Origin: Eumeta japonica
Lineage: Eukaryota > Arthropoda > Insecta > Lepidoptera > Psychidae
Length of the DNA: 64,000 bases
Reading direction: 5' to 3'
Assembly (NCBI GenBank): GCA_005406025.1
Contig: BGZK01000184.1
Span: forward strand, 62,001 to 126,000
This document shows positions 35,701 through 45,915 of this stretch, piece after piece. The position numbers and the translations under genes were made by a program. A model generated the notes under the pieces. That model made no database searches and was not told the DNA's origin. It saw nothing but the letters and a program-made list of their open reading frames with translations. Within the stretch, counting starts at the first letter, position 1, and every line of letters starts with the position of its first letter.

Positions 35701-38309
35701 CATCGTTTAACGTGTTACCCGTCTAAGTTTCTTCTGTGAAGGTATACCAACACGTCTGATCTATGTATTTTTAATTATCAATCAAACAGCCCATGTTTTT
35801 TCTCCAACTAATTATTTGGTTTGAGAAAAAACTTCGACGAATCACTCATAAATGTGATATACAAATATTCTGAAACTAAACAAGTTTAAATAAAATAATT
35901 TTAGATAAAAAAAAGTACCTTCAACATCTATCTAAAGCCAAATATGTGTTAATGGACTAATTCACTTAATTGATTGTTCACATTTATTTATCTGTTTGTT
36001 GGTCTGTTGGCGAACATCTTGGAATAAAATAAAGGCTATTTTTAAAAATAAATAGATATTTCAGGAAAAAAATTATCCTCAGAAGCTACACTATCCCAGA
36101 GTGTTATAGCCTATATTTTGTTTTAAAACTAGCATTTGCCTTGGCTTCCTACAAATTCGAATAGTGAACGGTATGAGAATTGAAAGAGGTACGGCCCTGA
36201 GAGAGTCGAGAGAGATCTTATTCAAGTCGAGAGAGATATTTTTAAAATAGTACTGGTACCATAATTATCTACTTAGTAATCACTGTACAAAACTTCACAA
36301 AATTTTCACAAAAAGTACCTTAGGCAAATATAATTAACCCTGAGATTCTTACTATTTACTTTGAAAAATATAGGACATATGACTCCAATTTACATAGAAT
36401 ATTAAGTCTTATTTTAATGTCTAATAATATGAATGAAATTACATTATTACAAATCATAAAAGTTTGAAATGTGGTAATTATGAGAGCCAGGACCGGGACG
36501 AAATTGAGAACGGGACTGGGGTCGAGGACGAGTGTCAATCAGTGCCGAAAGCAAAAGCATGAACGGAATCAAATTCGAAAACAATACCAGAATCAGAATT
36601 AAAAACGAGTACGAGATTGGAATTTGGGACAGTGAGAACTTTCCATTTAAAAGTTGAAAGAACAATCGTATTCTATGTCCATCTGGGAAGGCTCATCCGC
36701 CATCTGGAGGCTCATCCGCCGTGAGCGGAAAGCCGATTGTGGAATAAAGTGAAAAAACAAATATTTGTGCCAGTGTGTGTTTGAAACTGAAAATCTAGGA
36801 TTACACGAAGCTTAAGATAATTACAACCATCTGATGTTAGTTGTGGGGAAAACAATATTTTTCCTCAAAATTGTATAAAATTCACGATAAATTATACATT
36901 TAAATAGATATTATAGTCACATTGCTCAAATATTTACAATCATGTTGTTGGGTTATATGCTCGTTAAAACATATACAATATTTATATTATGTGCACTTTC
37001 AACGGGGTGCTCGCCTTATCATAGGGTTGGGGCTTTGTACTTGTACTTTGAGCAAGCGAAGACACACCCAAATGAATTCTTCGCTATGGTGGGCAGTATT
37101 CGTTGCTGTTAACAGCATATGCAAGTTTTCTGCACAAAACAACTGTCGCTACAGCTTTTGGGACTGAACGTTGTCCCGCTTAAATCGAATACGTAATTAC
37201 AGGCTTGGAGTGGTGAACTTAAGAGGAGGGGGTTCAATTTTCGTTTAAAAGCTAAAAATGGCGCAACATGTGTCTATAGGTGTTCTAATCTCAATATCTG
37301 TGTCTTAATCCCAAGGAGGAGCATCTTCGCTTACAGTAACGCGTCTCTCAAAGAGAAACCTTCTCTTTGAGTGACCCATTGCCGTTGGGATAATAAAAGA
37401 ATATGAAAATGGATCCAGTCCATAAACGACAAGGTGATGTTATGGTTTTCATTCGAAAACAGTCGGAAGCAATCCGGTCAGCCTTCTTCAGATGCCAGGC
37501 ACCTACGACGGTTTTCACCAAATAAATGAAAAATAGATAAATTAAAAATATTCTTTATGAAAGCAATCACAATCTTTAAGCATATTAATACAAGATATAA
37601 AATATTTCTGAGTTAAAAGGATGTGAAAAACTGATTCAAGCTTGATCACATCATTCCATATCCAAAGTATTGGAAAACAATTGTGCTGACATTTCACTGA
37701 TTGATTATTGTGAGCGGGTTGCGCAAGGGTAGCACGTCGATAAACAGAAGGGCGAGCGCGCTCAATTGACTGAAATTATTATTGAGACTTCTGAACAAGT
37801 TAGGTGGATTTGAGACGAACACAATCGATTGACCTTGGTCGTAGGGAGAACTACATGCGTAACCGAACAGTAGAATAAATCTCTACCTCCAAATGACATG
37901 GCATTTCTAATCAAAAATTATGGCGACTCTCATAGTCTCTGTGTACCACGAGGGCTAAAATCAAATAAAACTAATCATGAAAATTCAGTTATACATAAAG
38001 AATACAAGATTTACTACTAAGGTAATTTTTAAATGAAATACATAATGCAGTTTATATATCTTTCCATACTAACGTCTATCGATAAACTTGTAAGTGCCGA
38101 CAAATCCTGTGGCATTGGTCTTCCTATCGCCGCTGTGGAATTCCAACACCAGAGCTGGTCCGGGAGAGTACAAAGCCGGCGGTGTATCCACTCTGCTACC
38201 ACACATCACTCTTGACCACGCGGAGTACTCGTTTACGCCACCGTTGGGAGGACCGGGACCTCGGTCCCCAGCGTCGGTGTACACCTTCAGGTAGTCTCCT
38301 CTCGTGCAG
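23522..38309 (-). CDS. SOL-1-like four-CUB-domain protein (gene span, ten exons, 5' and 3' ends incomplete)
   Basis: Ten minus-strand exons join as 38309-38074, 34894-34741, 32613-32554, 30867-30779, 29025-28903, 28775-28713, 28155-27969, 27125-26935, 26423-26216 and 23757-23522. Each has an AG acceptor and GT donor, and all nine junctions agree in phase, giving 1547 nt (515 complete codons) without a stop. The product holds the second half of CUB1, complete CUB2, a short Ser/Gly/Pro-rich linker, CUB3 and CUB4. CUB2-4 each have the four expected cysteines and the SPxYPxxYP signature. Four extracellular CUB domains in this arrangement fit SOL-1, which in C. elegans is an accessory protein of AMPA-type glutamate receptors; insect homologues are annotated as suppressor of lurcher protein 1. 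The identification is by family resemblance, not by a search. The signal peptide exon and the start of CUB1 were not found. Another CUB protein (for example NETO-like) is the main alternative. Confidence 0.85.
25876..25910 (+). repeat. (TG)n microsatellite in an intron
   Basis: About ten uninterrupted TG units in the intron between the two CUB4 exons. Confidence 0.9.
26216..26423 (-). CDS. SOL-1-like gene, exon encoding start of CUB4
   Basis: The acceptor is CTTTTTAG|AC and the donor CCC|GTGAGT. It encodes an 11-residue lead-in, then CAFVYNSSLAGKGEITSPNY, PGLYPRDSECNYFF and VHLHFTYFDIEGVFP. The SPNYPGLYPRDxxCxY motif is a very typical CUB core. The phase-2 exit completes the proline of VFPCE in the next exon. 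Confidence 0.92.
26935..27125 (-). CDS. SOL-1-like gene, exon encoding end of CUB3
   Basis: The acceptor is GTTACCAG|C and the donor GAAG|GTGAGT. It encodes CESMDSLDIFLYVDGR, then MASYCGSEAPKP, LSIEFRGIYSS and GFKISYFFVE: the third and fourth CUB cysteines and the closing strands. It enters in phase 2 and leaves in phase 1, matching both neighbours. The upstream intron is 843 bp and the downstream intron 511 bp. Confidence 0.9.
27398..27465 (+). repeat. Degenerate hexamer array, partial copy
   Basis: TCTGCAGTGTCAATTCCGAT then CTCGGTCTCAATCCGAG is a short stretch with the same six-base rhythm as the larger arrays. It sits in the intron before the CUB3 3' exon. Confidence 0.4.
27969..28155 (-). 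CDS. SOL-1-like gene, exon encoding start of CUB3
   Basis: The acceptor is AACCTCAG|CG and the donor GA|GTGAGT. It encodes SSCHQAVNSDKGRTGK, then LLSPSYPEPYPPKTHCHYDF and RQRVRLIFEDFALHKID. The first two CUB cysteines, the SPxYPxPYP turn and the RVxLxFxxF strand are all present. The intron immediately upstream (28163-28260) is unusually GC-rich, including a GGGCCGGCCTCCGGCCC run. Confidence 0.9.
28713..28775 (-). CDS. SOL-1-like gene, linker exon between CUB2 and CUB3
   Basis: The acceptor is GATTCAG|AA and the donor GCGA|GTGAGT. It encodes EVNKKSGPDSTLGLGPAVSA, a low-complexity Gly/Pro/Ser linker with no cysteines. A second in-frame acceptor (TTTTAG) lies six bases upstream and would change the start to Asp-Ser-Glu, so tandem-acceptor use is possible. 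Support comes from phase agreement on both sides and a strong donor rather than from a recognised domain. Confidence 0.7.
28903..29025 (-). CDS. SOL-1-like gene, exon encoding end of CUB2
   Basis: The acceptor is TTTTGCACAG|GT and the donor ACAG|GTTGAG. It encodes YEILSTGPDLLVQF, then SNEPGQGFKANFQFQ, the final strands of a CUB domain, followed by a short Asp/Thr/Ser stretch leading to the linker. A stronger-looking GTAAGC donor six bases further would put an in-frame TGA in the exon, so the GTTGAG donor is preferred. Confidence 0.85.
30110..30560 (+). repeat. Decayed GGAT/GGGT tetranucleotide array
   Basis: Dozens of ATGGATGG, GTGGATGG and GGATAG words at near four-base spacing, heavily mutated. 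It is an old expanded microsatellite in the CUB2 intron, between the exons at 29025 and 30779. Confidence 0.8.
30779..30867 (-). CDS. SOL-1-like gene, exon encoding middle of CUB2
   Basis: The acceptor is GTCGACAG|C and the donor G|GTAGGT. It encodes CLNRADIIKVFDG, then a Thr/Pro-rich turn and AMLCNELV: the third and fourth CUB cysteines and the D-x-I-x-V-x-D-G strand. It enters in phase 2 and leaves in phase 1. The plus-strand reading over this interval is an antisense shadow. Confidence 0.9.
31405..31680 (+). repeat. Lepidopteran GGGTTCTGTACCC repeat
   Basis: TTAGGGTTCTGTACCCAAAA opens the element, then GACCCTATTACATAG, GGGCTGTATCTTATGAATGA, GTTGAAATTTTAACAGAATG and GTTGCCGCTATAACA. These motifs occur in this order in a very common lepidopteran interspersed repeat. 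The minus-strand reading over it is repeat-derived, not a gene. Confidence 0.7.
32554..32613 (-). CDS. SOL-1-like gene, 60-nt small exon in CUB2
   Basis: This small exon was found by asking what must sit between the flanking CUB2 exons. The acceptor is TTTTAG|T and the donor AG|GTTGGT. The phase-2 entry completes a Gly codon and the phase-2 exit (AG + C) makes Ser. It encodes QHERIKLIFEEAFLQKGDE, the ERVxLxF strand and following loop of a CUB domain. Without it CUB2 would lack a central strand, so the fit in frame, phase and content is strong. An ORF finder would miss it. Confidence 0.85.
33120..34377 (+). mobile_element. Mariner transposon, near full length, inactivated
   Basis: The left end, TACGTGGGGTGCACT with AAATTTTCTGGAA after it, matches the reverse complement of the right end (TTCCAAAAATTTTCAG then TGCGCCCTACGTA). 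A TA dinucleotide flanks both sides. About 1.26 kb is the normal size of a mariner. The transposase inside is broken. It sits in the intron between the CUB2 exons at 32613 and 34741. Confidence 0.85.
33440..34240 (+). pseudogene. Broken mariner transposase
   Basis: Readable blocks across frames include FKRSRVNLSDKLCDGRPS, MIEKDKHMTYYEIRAALGT, VTGEETRIYYYDPKTKQQS, DEPKPIKVARERSASKR and SSPEGAVDEYEK. In mariners the block TGDETWIYxYDPKTKQQS carries the first catalytic Asp; here DET has become EET, losing it. Multiple stops and frameshifts are present. It is an inactive fossil. Confidence 0.85.
34741..34894 (-). CDS. SOL-1-like gene, exon encoding start of CUB2
   Basis: The acceptor is GTGTATAG and the donor GG|GTGTGT. 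It joins the previous exon through a split Arg codon (C+GC). It encodes MFETDGVPVQDTWCDYMFGD, then HGRLYSPRYPSTYP and CNYHFHA: the first two CUB cysteines and the conserved SPxYPxxYP turn. GC content is much higher than in the flanking introns. The intron that follows contains a dead mariner element. Confidence 0.9.
35226..35272 (+). repeat. (CA)/(CG)/(TG) microsatellite in an intron
   Basis: CACACACATGCACGCGCGCG followed by TGTTTGTGTGAGTGTGTGTG, an alternating purine-pyrimidine tract with potential to form Z-DNA. Confidence 0.85.
36470..36745 (-). repeat. Hexamer-array repeat family, minus-strand copy
   Basis: On the minus strand a head region (36745-36690) with GGCGGATGAGCCTCC leads into a degenerate hexamer array (36640-36480) of the ATTCTGATTCTGG type. 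The organisation matches the copies at 45415 and 62280 in opposite orientation. It is intronic to the CUB gene. Confidence 0.5.
37347..37371. repeat. Short perfect stem-loop
   Basis: CTCAAAGAGAA, a three-base loop ACC, and TTCTCTTTGAG form an 11-bp perfect stem within an intron. No U-run follows, so a terminator role is not suggested. Confidence 0.8.
38074..38309 (-). CDS. SOL-1-like gene, exon encoding second half of CUB1
   Basis: The acceptor is CCCCAATAG and the donor C|GTTAGT. The exon enters in phase 2 (one base completes a codon) and leaves in phase 1. The reading begins CTRGDYLKVYTDAG, then a Gly/Pro-rich loop, VMCGS, and ends in the CUB C-terminal strands ALVLEFHSGD and GTYKFIDR. The two cysteines are the third and fourth of a CUB domain, so the first half must lie in upstream exons. 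It is the most 5' exon I could identify; the next exon is 3.2 kb downstream. Confidence 0.85.
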
Positions 38310-41300
38310 CTATTGGGGTGAAATAAGTCAAAGTTTTTAAATAGTCATTACAGTTATAAATTTTGTTTAAAACAGTTCAATTACGAACTGTTTGTTTAAT
38401 TAATTCGCAGATTTTGTTGGTTTTATTAAAATGGGTTGTTTTATAGTTGCGAAATCAAAAATAAGGTGTGTTTCGAAATACATTTTTGTGTATGTGTCCT
38501 CAGCGTAATTATTGTCCATACTTGGCAAAAATATATATCTATTTTTTTTTTCAATAAAAACAATGTCAACTAGACTTATAAATAATATAGAAACAATGTG
38601 GAATAAATAAATAATAATCAATTAATATAAATCAAACAAGATATTTTTGATATTGAAACTAAAAGAGTATGGACCCAAAAAAACAGCGATAAAACTAAAA
38701 CAATTTGATGCTAATAAAATTTCTAGAAAAACACGCATATTTTCGCAACAAGAAAATACGTTTTCATTGTTTTATGTCGTTTCAGCCTCTTGAAGTCCAC
38801 CATTATATATAAAGCCTTCCACATATTCCCTATTTGTATTGTCAATACGTGCATTATGAACGACTAACACAATTGTTTATAAGGCTTGCTAGACTGTTGT
38901 TAATTATTATTGATTTCTAATGCACTAGGACAATCCATATTTGACACAGCAAACTCTCTACTAATTCTCACACTACATAAAGGCGGAATGATGCCTAGCG
39001 TAATATACTCCTATTATTATAATTCATATTCAAATAATACATTTTTGTAAATGTATATTTAAAAATCTATTTTTCTGAAATACTGTTTTAATGTTCTAGT
39101 ACTCTCGTTTTATTATTTTGACATCGTTTTGTTCCAAAGTGTCATATGTTATATGTCATAAATCGTCCATCCTTTTGTTTAATTTAATGTATTCAATAGG
39201 TTTTTATCAATTTTCTCTTAAACAAAATTAATCATTTTTCCAAACCACAATTCGTTTAGATTATATAAATAATATCATAATATAATAATAATATTAGCAT
39301 CAAAACATAATCAAATTATCCAATCGTTGGCAATCCAATAAGTACGGTGGCATTTTGAAAACTGATAAAACACGTTTACTCGATATTACTTTTCACAATC
39401 ATCTAGCGTGATGGATGTTGCTGTATCAAAATTTATTTTTCTCACTTCTGAGACATATACTCTTTTGGATTGAGGGAGTTGCAACCATATGTTCTCTACG
39501 ATAGTCTACTTGAACTTGAGGGTTGTTAAGATATCGCGAACCCAAGACTTATAATGCTGTCCAAGGCATGGTTCATGTGGTATAATTTGACTTATAAATT
39601 GATTGATTGACTGCATAACTTATATATTCTTTGATCAATTCCCATTAATCGGAATCTAGTTTAGTATCTTCTGGTTTGAAAGCAATGGCGAGATGATGAT
39701 GATGGCAAACCATCTATCATGATAACAGAGCGATGATGACTCAGTGGTTAATTAACCACTGAGTCATCATCGCTCTGTTATCATGATAGATGGTTTTCAC
39801 GATAATGCGTAGAGCGCAACCGGGCATGACAATCAGCCATTGCGGTTCTTTAGGACGGATAATGCGTAGGAAACTTAAGTCTCATGGATGTTCACAAAGA
39901 ACGATTCTGGACAACTTTTGATCGGTGGTGAATTGCGATCTTTACCAGAATATCAATGCACACGTAAAGATGTCGAATAACCTCTATATTCGTGGTCATC
40001 ATTCGATAACCTTTCTTTTTCAGCCATTATCTAACCTAAGCGGCATATAATATCACTACTTCCATATAGACTGGCTGATCTTAAGAACGATGTCGGTTGC
40101 TTTAGTTGTCCCGCGTTATTTTCTCTCTTTCGAATTTCATCTTGTAGAAAAACTCCGAACGCGATACATTTTCTCCATATCGTATCGCATTATTTGCTTA
40201 TTCCTCTTTTTATTTAGGTACTTTTAATCATTGACGTGCCGACATTTTCGGAAGATTCCATTCCCGCAGACGGTACAGTAAATAAAAAGGAAATAGGTAA
40301 GGCGTGTACAAGGCACTAATAGAAACCGGAGGTAGTTGCCCTGAAGTCGTTCACTGTACATAAACCACGAAAGTCGTTCCGGAAAAGTTGTCGTAATAAA
40401 GAGTTGTCAGTAAGAACAAGTCATTACGTGATACGGGCGAAACTCGAGGGCTAGGAAGATCACGCGGGCCGTGATGGCCCGCCTTAACGACACCCGATGT
40501 CGAGTGCAAAGTAATGAAACGAGTTAACTTCTTAAGTGTTTGATAGCGTGCCCTTAATCACGCCTTACATAGCGAGAAGGTAGAAGTTGTTTATAAAAGT
40601 AATAGTGGACTCGTAGCTGTTTTATGAACGGACAAGCTCCTTAGCTGGTTTCATTTCGAAAGGTTAATTAATTCCTTTAGTATGGTATATCAATAACTAT
40701 AAAAAACGGTTGTAATTATATTACAAAATACATTAGAATTTAGATGGAATTTGTGAAGCACAGGATTTTATGTAATTTTAGTTTAGGTACGTAAAGTTTA
40801 TAGTACAAAAACCTTCCCTGATGTATAAGAAAAATGTTAGATTACATACAATACTACTTAAAAGAAAGCATTAAAAAAATTAAGCAATTGCAAATGGAAC
40901 TAGTTCAAATTATACCCAGTCTGTTAAACTAAAGGTTCATCTTTTTTATTTCTAAGCTTAAGAAGTTTCTCTTTTTCACTAAAATCACTATTATTTATAA
41001 AATTTCAATAATTTAAAAACATTTTCATAATATTTTTTCAGGGATGTAATCATACAAATACAGAACACGAACGTAAAGAACGCAAATAATCGTAAAACTC
41101 AGTGATAAATATTAATTATACAATGTTGGGTACCTGAGCAGTTTACATATATCGTCTAACACGTACATCTACAACGCGCGCATGTACGACACTATCTTAT
41201 TTTGTTGCTTGCATTTGTGTGCTTACGTAGCACTATTTTGCTTAACTCCTGTAGCGTCAGAATGTGTAGCTCTCTTTTTCCGTTCTCATGTAACGAAATG

Positions 41301-41404
41301 TGCCTAAATGCGACGCGTCCTTGAAATTTCACTTTCGATTCTCGTCCAGTTATCGATTTTAAAAGGTTTTCTAAAACATAATAGCAAAATATTAACTTCC
41401 AAGG
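38310..41404. other. Expected upstream region of the CUB gene; no exon found
   Basis: The first half of CUB1 should lie here or further upstream, but no minus-strand reading with CUB motifs and splice sites was found. It contains the 90-bp palindrome and a small GC stem, GCGGGCC-GTGAT-GGCCCGC, at 40464-40482. Confidence 0.5.
39707..39796. repeat. Perfect 90-bp palindrome
   Basis: The arms at 39707-39751 and 39752-39796 are exact reverse complements over 45 bases with no spacer, centred on GGTTAATTAACC. Pairing fails at the next base on each side (C against T). Perfect arms in otherwise decayed DNA imply recent origin, or an assembly or cloning artefact. I see no protein or target-site duplication. 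Confidence 0.97.
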
Positions 41405-41485
41405 ACTAAAATTAACATGGAAACCGACATTGAAATGAAAGAGAAGACCAGGACCAAAATTAAGAAAGGGATCGAGACCGGAAGT
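41405..41485 (-). repeat. Degenerate hexamer array, partial copy
   Basis: GGAAACCGACATTGAAATGA and following purine-rich hexamers (AGACCAGGACCAAAATTAAG) belong to the same array type, minus orientation. The plus-strand ORF here arises because the array lacks stop codons. Confidence 0.45.
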
Positions 41486-41639
41486 AATTATTGTAATTTA
41501 ACAATTAAACAGAAAAGCTGGAGGGAAAAATTTAATTATGATAAAATCATATTTACGAATCGTTCGTCCAGTTGCTATTTAAAACTACATAAAAGAAGTT
41601 TTCACCTCTTAAAGGCCTTTTAAACGTTATGAAATAGGA

Positions 41640-42035
41640 AACGCTCTCCGCTCTTACTGCGCAAACGACCCTCGCCGATGCACCCGACGTACACTAAACT
41701 TAACAACGTAGATAAAAGTGAAAATCTCGTTACGTCGCCGGCGAACCGCGGCCGCGGGGAAAAAAATCTTATTTACATTTTATTAAAGCGAACACCTTCA
41801 CTGTAAATGTGTTGAGTGGAAATTCTCTTTGTCTCCCCGCGAAACGTCACGTCGTTAAGGGCCGTCTCGCCGCCACGACCGGCCGAGGAACGTTCAGATC
41901 TAGCGGCGCGCGCCCGCGCCGGCGCGACGACGTTACATTTTAATCTCTAATGCGATAACGGCGTCTTCCGCCCTTCAGTGCGTTTCGCGAGATTGTTTTG
42001 ATGCGTACAGCGACTTTGAAAATATGTCTGACTAT
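41640..42035. promoter_or_regulatory. CpG-rich block
   Basis: Dense CG dinucleotides (GCCGGCGAACCGCGGCCGCG; GCGGCGCGCGCCCGCGCCGG) in a region that is otherwise AT-rich. No ORF or clear TATA box. It lies 3.3 kb upstream (in gene orientation) of the most 5' CUB exon found, so it could mark the gene's promoter or 5' UTR, but nothing in the sequence links the two. Confidence 0.3.
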
Positions 42036-42039
42036 CTGT

Positions 42040-42485
42040 CGCCCGCGGCTCCGGTTAGAGTGGACGTGGGATGTAATCTCTCATATTAAACATTATCTGT
42101 TTAGAATACAATTTCACCTTCTATTCTGATTTCAGTCTTGTCAGTTTCAGTACCGGTACTGTTTCCATTCCGATCTGGATCTTGATTTTCATTTTGTTCC
42201 CGGTCTCGCTCCTAGTTTTAGTTGCGGTTCAACTGCGCTCTGGATTTCGAAAAGAGCGGGGGTCGGAAAAACATAAATTCTTTAAAATCCTATCTCCCTT
42301 GAAGTTCAATTCCAATGCTTCAATTACTTACGGGTGTTAGTTTGGAGCTTTTTGACCCCCTGTACGTTTTTAATTCTGACCTAGATGGCGTTTTCCGTAA
42401 CGAAGCTAATACAACTCTGCATTCTAATACGCCCCGTATCGCTCTTAGTTCTAATTCCAGTAAAGGTTTTTTTTTTATAAAGTTT
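42040..42485 (+). repeat. Hexamer-array repeat family copy
   Basis: The head CTGTCGCCCGCGGCTCCGG is followed from about 42115 by a degenerate array: TGATTTCAGTCTTGTCAG, TTCCATTCCGATCTGGATCT and similar, to about 42470. The 60-codon plus ORF over the end of it is array sequence, not a gene. Confidence 0.6.
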
Positions 42486-43784
42486 GTTTCCCTTTAAATT
42501 TTTCTATCCAAAGGTAAGAAATAATTATAATTATTGATGTTAAATAAAATAACTACTTGTAATCTGTGTCGGGCATGCGCGGTACGCGTCAGACGCTATT
42601 GAGGTACCGGACGTGTGTGATCAATATTTATCATTGCATTTTGTAATTACATTTTTTACATTTATGTCTTGTGGATGTTTTATCATATCCGTGAATAGTT
42701 ATTACATAAGTATATTTAAACTACTAAAATCTTATCATTAATGATGTTTCTAAATTTAAGAAGTTTCGTTTCTAACACAATACGGTTTTGCGCACGCATT
42801 TTTTTTTGTATTAAAAGTGTCCTATCTCGTATTCCTAGCCATAAAATATATACTAAATTTTAGTATAATCCATTCAGTGACTTTGAAGGTTAACCCGTAC
42901 AAACAAAGAGACAAGCACGTTATCAACATGATATCAGTCACATGATATCATTATTTATGCAACCGTATGTTCTTAATGTGTTTCATATTTCATCAACATT
43001 GATTGAATGACTTTTTATTTGTAAAAAAATGTATAAAAAAAAGACAGATATGGAAAAGTAAATATTTTAAACTATAATAAATATAGATTAAATGCATCAT
43101 ATAACGATTATTTTTCAAGCAATTTGACAAAAAATATTCTACATATATAATGTACTATGAATTGTTAGATACTCTATAAGACAACTATTTGTGTAGAAAT
43201 ATGATGAATACAAATGGATTAATTTCAAGATCCTTTGATCTAAAATATGATTATGGGCGGCGGTGATTCTGTTCCTGTTGCTTTTTCAGGGAAGTGACGG
43301 AAACCTTACCCCCAATAGAATAACATCTTAGTTTTGAATATGTTTGTCGAATGTGTGAATGATTTGCGACTTTACATTTCATATCTGTGCATAAAGTGAT
43401 TGCTTCTGAATTGAAATAATTCTATTTTTAAAGTACCAAATAGAAAATAAAATTATATTTCGAATAAATAATCAAATCTATCAGTCAGGCAGGATCTATG
43501 ATTTTATTGTAAATGTATAATTAATATACAGTTTATATAAACTGAAAATTCCTTCGCTTTCACATAAATAGCTTATGAATTGCCATCACCAGTTCCATTT
43601 CTCGAGCCCTTCATCCAACTGAAAAGGATCTTAACATACAGAAGGAAGATCAGTTAAGGGAAAGAGAGCAGGTTTCTTTGCAACTAATAAGGAGAATGAG
43701 ATAATTATACAACCGATCAGTTTATATGCGGCCTACAGGAGGGAAGGTGGAATGAAGAAATACCTTATAATTATATTTACACTT

Positions 43785-44060
43785 TAGTAGCTTATCGCCC
43801 ACGGCCTTGCTCGCGTGGGCATAGAATGTATGTATTAGTTATTTTGAATATTGAACGATTTTACTGCCAATTCCAATCTCGAACCCGCTTTCAATTCTGA
43901 TTCCGATACTGTTCCTGATTTCAGTACCGGTCAGACTTTTGATCCTAATCAAAATCTAATCTAAACTTCTGTTCTTAATTCATGTCCGGTCTCCCTGTCT
44001 TGATTTCGATTTCGATACCCTTCATGTTTACGATTTGTAGGAAGCTGGGACGAAAGTTGC
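43785..44060 (+). repeat. Hexamer-array repeat family copy
   Basis: The head TAGCTTATCGCCCACGGCCT then TGCTCGCGTGGG is followed at 43865-44035 by an array containing AATTCTGATTCCGATACTGT and TTGATTTCGATTTCGATACC. Confidence 0.65.
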
Positions 44061-45414
44061 TATGGATGGTATTTCACTATCTAACTGTATTTTACGTAAT
44101 GTGTAAAAAATAGTTAGTCACATAACCGTCCTAAGAGGTAGGTTTTTGGATATCCTACGAGAATATATTTTTTTCGTTATATTTTTTCGGGTTCAAAATA
44201 TCTAAGATGCTACCCTAGTACATAAGACACAGCTGTATCCAATTTCAAGGTAATTCGTTTTGTAATTTGTTTTTTATTATCCTACAAGAACTTTACACCT
44301 TTCCGGGATAAATTGAATATAAAATGTTAGCTCGGAATAAAAAAAAAATTTTCATCCAAGTAAATCAAACCAATTGTTTTTGCGTGATGCACGTGTACTC
44401 AGGTAAATAAACAGACAAACGTTTATAAAATTGCTCATTTGTCATGTATGTCGACCATAATTTTCACTCCTGTAAAAACTTTTAATTCATATGTAATGTA
44501 CAAATTTATTTTTCCTTCTGTTTTATTATGTGTCTGGATTATAGCAGTTTCATCGAAGAATAATTATAAAATAATTTCCTTTTGTTACTTATCGAATACA
44601 ATGTAAATTAAACAATTAAGAGATAAAACCAGTTTAGAGCCTTACACTTATCGCAATACGCAAGTATATCAAAACTAATTGATATATTATTTTGTTTCAA
44701 TTTCATTACATTGTCTCAACACCAGAATTATACAAAGAAAAAAAGGTGGAGTTAAACCTTAGAAATACTAAAAATGGGTTTTCATAACAATAGCATACTA
44801 TCTCGGCTTAACGGCCGCCTCTGTAATTTTTCATGGGCCAGCCACATAATTTTTTTATGAAAAATAATAAACTTTCAGGGCACGTAAAAGGCGGTGTTAT
44901 ATTTAAATAAAATAACAAAATTTCGAATAAAAAATACAGTGCTCTAAGTTCGAGCGTCTCCCGGTTGTAATTCAGGACGGAAGCCGGCCGGCCGCTTATC
45001 TCATGTAAATAAGCTTTTTCAGTTGTGTACCGATGCTATAATTAAAGATTCCGTCTACTTTATCTCGAATTTCTACTTTAAATTAATGATTTTGCACAAT
45101 TATTTTTAACGTATTGAATTTCTAAAATTCCGTAACCGCTTATTACATTCCGGAAATAGATATTGATCTTCTTACAATGAATCAAAAGGAAGTTTAATTG
45201 CTGAAGGATTCTTAAGTTGCATTTTCAAGCGATGTTATTAAAAAATTTAATTAAATTAATTTGAAAATTATAAAACGAAATGTTAACTAAATATTGTTTC
45301 TTCATCAAACTCTTTTCAAAACGAAGGCAACGTTTAACAGTATTTCTGATTAGACGTTGTCAAATGTAACATTTATTATTTTGTTTACTACTCTTTTTTA
45401 CTTCTATGTACAAC

Positions 45415-45915
45415 TAGCTTCTATTCGGGGCTCTGCCCGTGCGGACATAGGATGAATTCGTTCGTTTTATATATCAACAGATCACGCTTTCAATAATGAT
45501 CCTGAACGTTATCCTGATGTGATCAGGATCATTATTGAAAACGATTGTTGTTGTTGTTCTGATCCTGATCCTGCTCCCGATATCCATTTGTCCCACTCCC
45601 AGTTTCATTTGCGATCTCTCATTCTTGATACAAATGTATTCCGATTCTGGTCCCGCTCTCGATCCTTGTCCCGCTTTCAATTTTCATTTCGGTACCGAAT
45701 GCTCCTCATTCTGATTCCGGTCACGTTATTATTTTAATTTTAGCCAACATTCGATTTCAACCTTGAACCGATTCTCAATTTCAACCCCTCCCCGTCTCAC
45801 TTGCGATTTCATTTGCAAACGTATTGCAATAAAGTTGAAGCTATATTGTTCGGACATAATGTAGCTTTTTATGTGTAACAAAATTTTTAGAATCTGTTAT
45901 AGGACAAATAGACTT
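45415..45915 (+). repeat. Hexamer-array repeat family copy (longest)
   Basis: The head ACTAGCTTCTATTCGGGGCT then CTGCCCGTGCGG leads to a long array (45545-45800) with GATCCTGATCCTGCTCCCGA and TCCCGCTCTCGATCCTTG. A tail with CATAATGTAGCTTTTTATGT follows, a common lepidopteran repeat-end motif. Between head and array, TTTCAATAATGATCCTGA at 45488-45505 and its exact reverse complement at 45523-45540 form an 18-bp hairpin. ORFs on both strands arise because the array lacks stops. Confidence 0.65.

Noticed and set aside
45474..45737. Overlapping ORFs on both strands
   Set aside because: They come from a stop-free degenerate hexamer array, as at 36447, 41417, 42315 and 48703.
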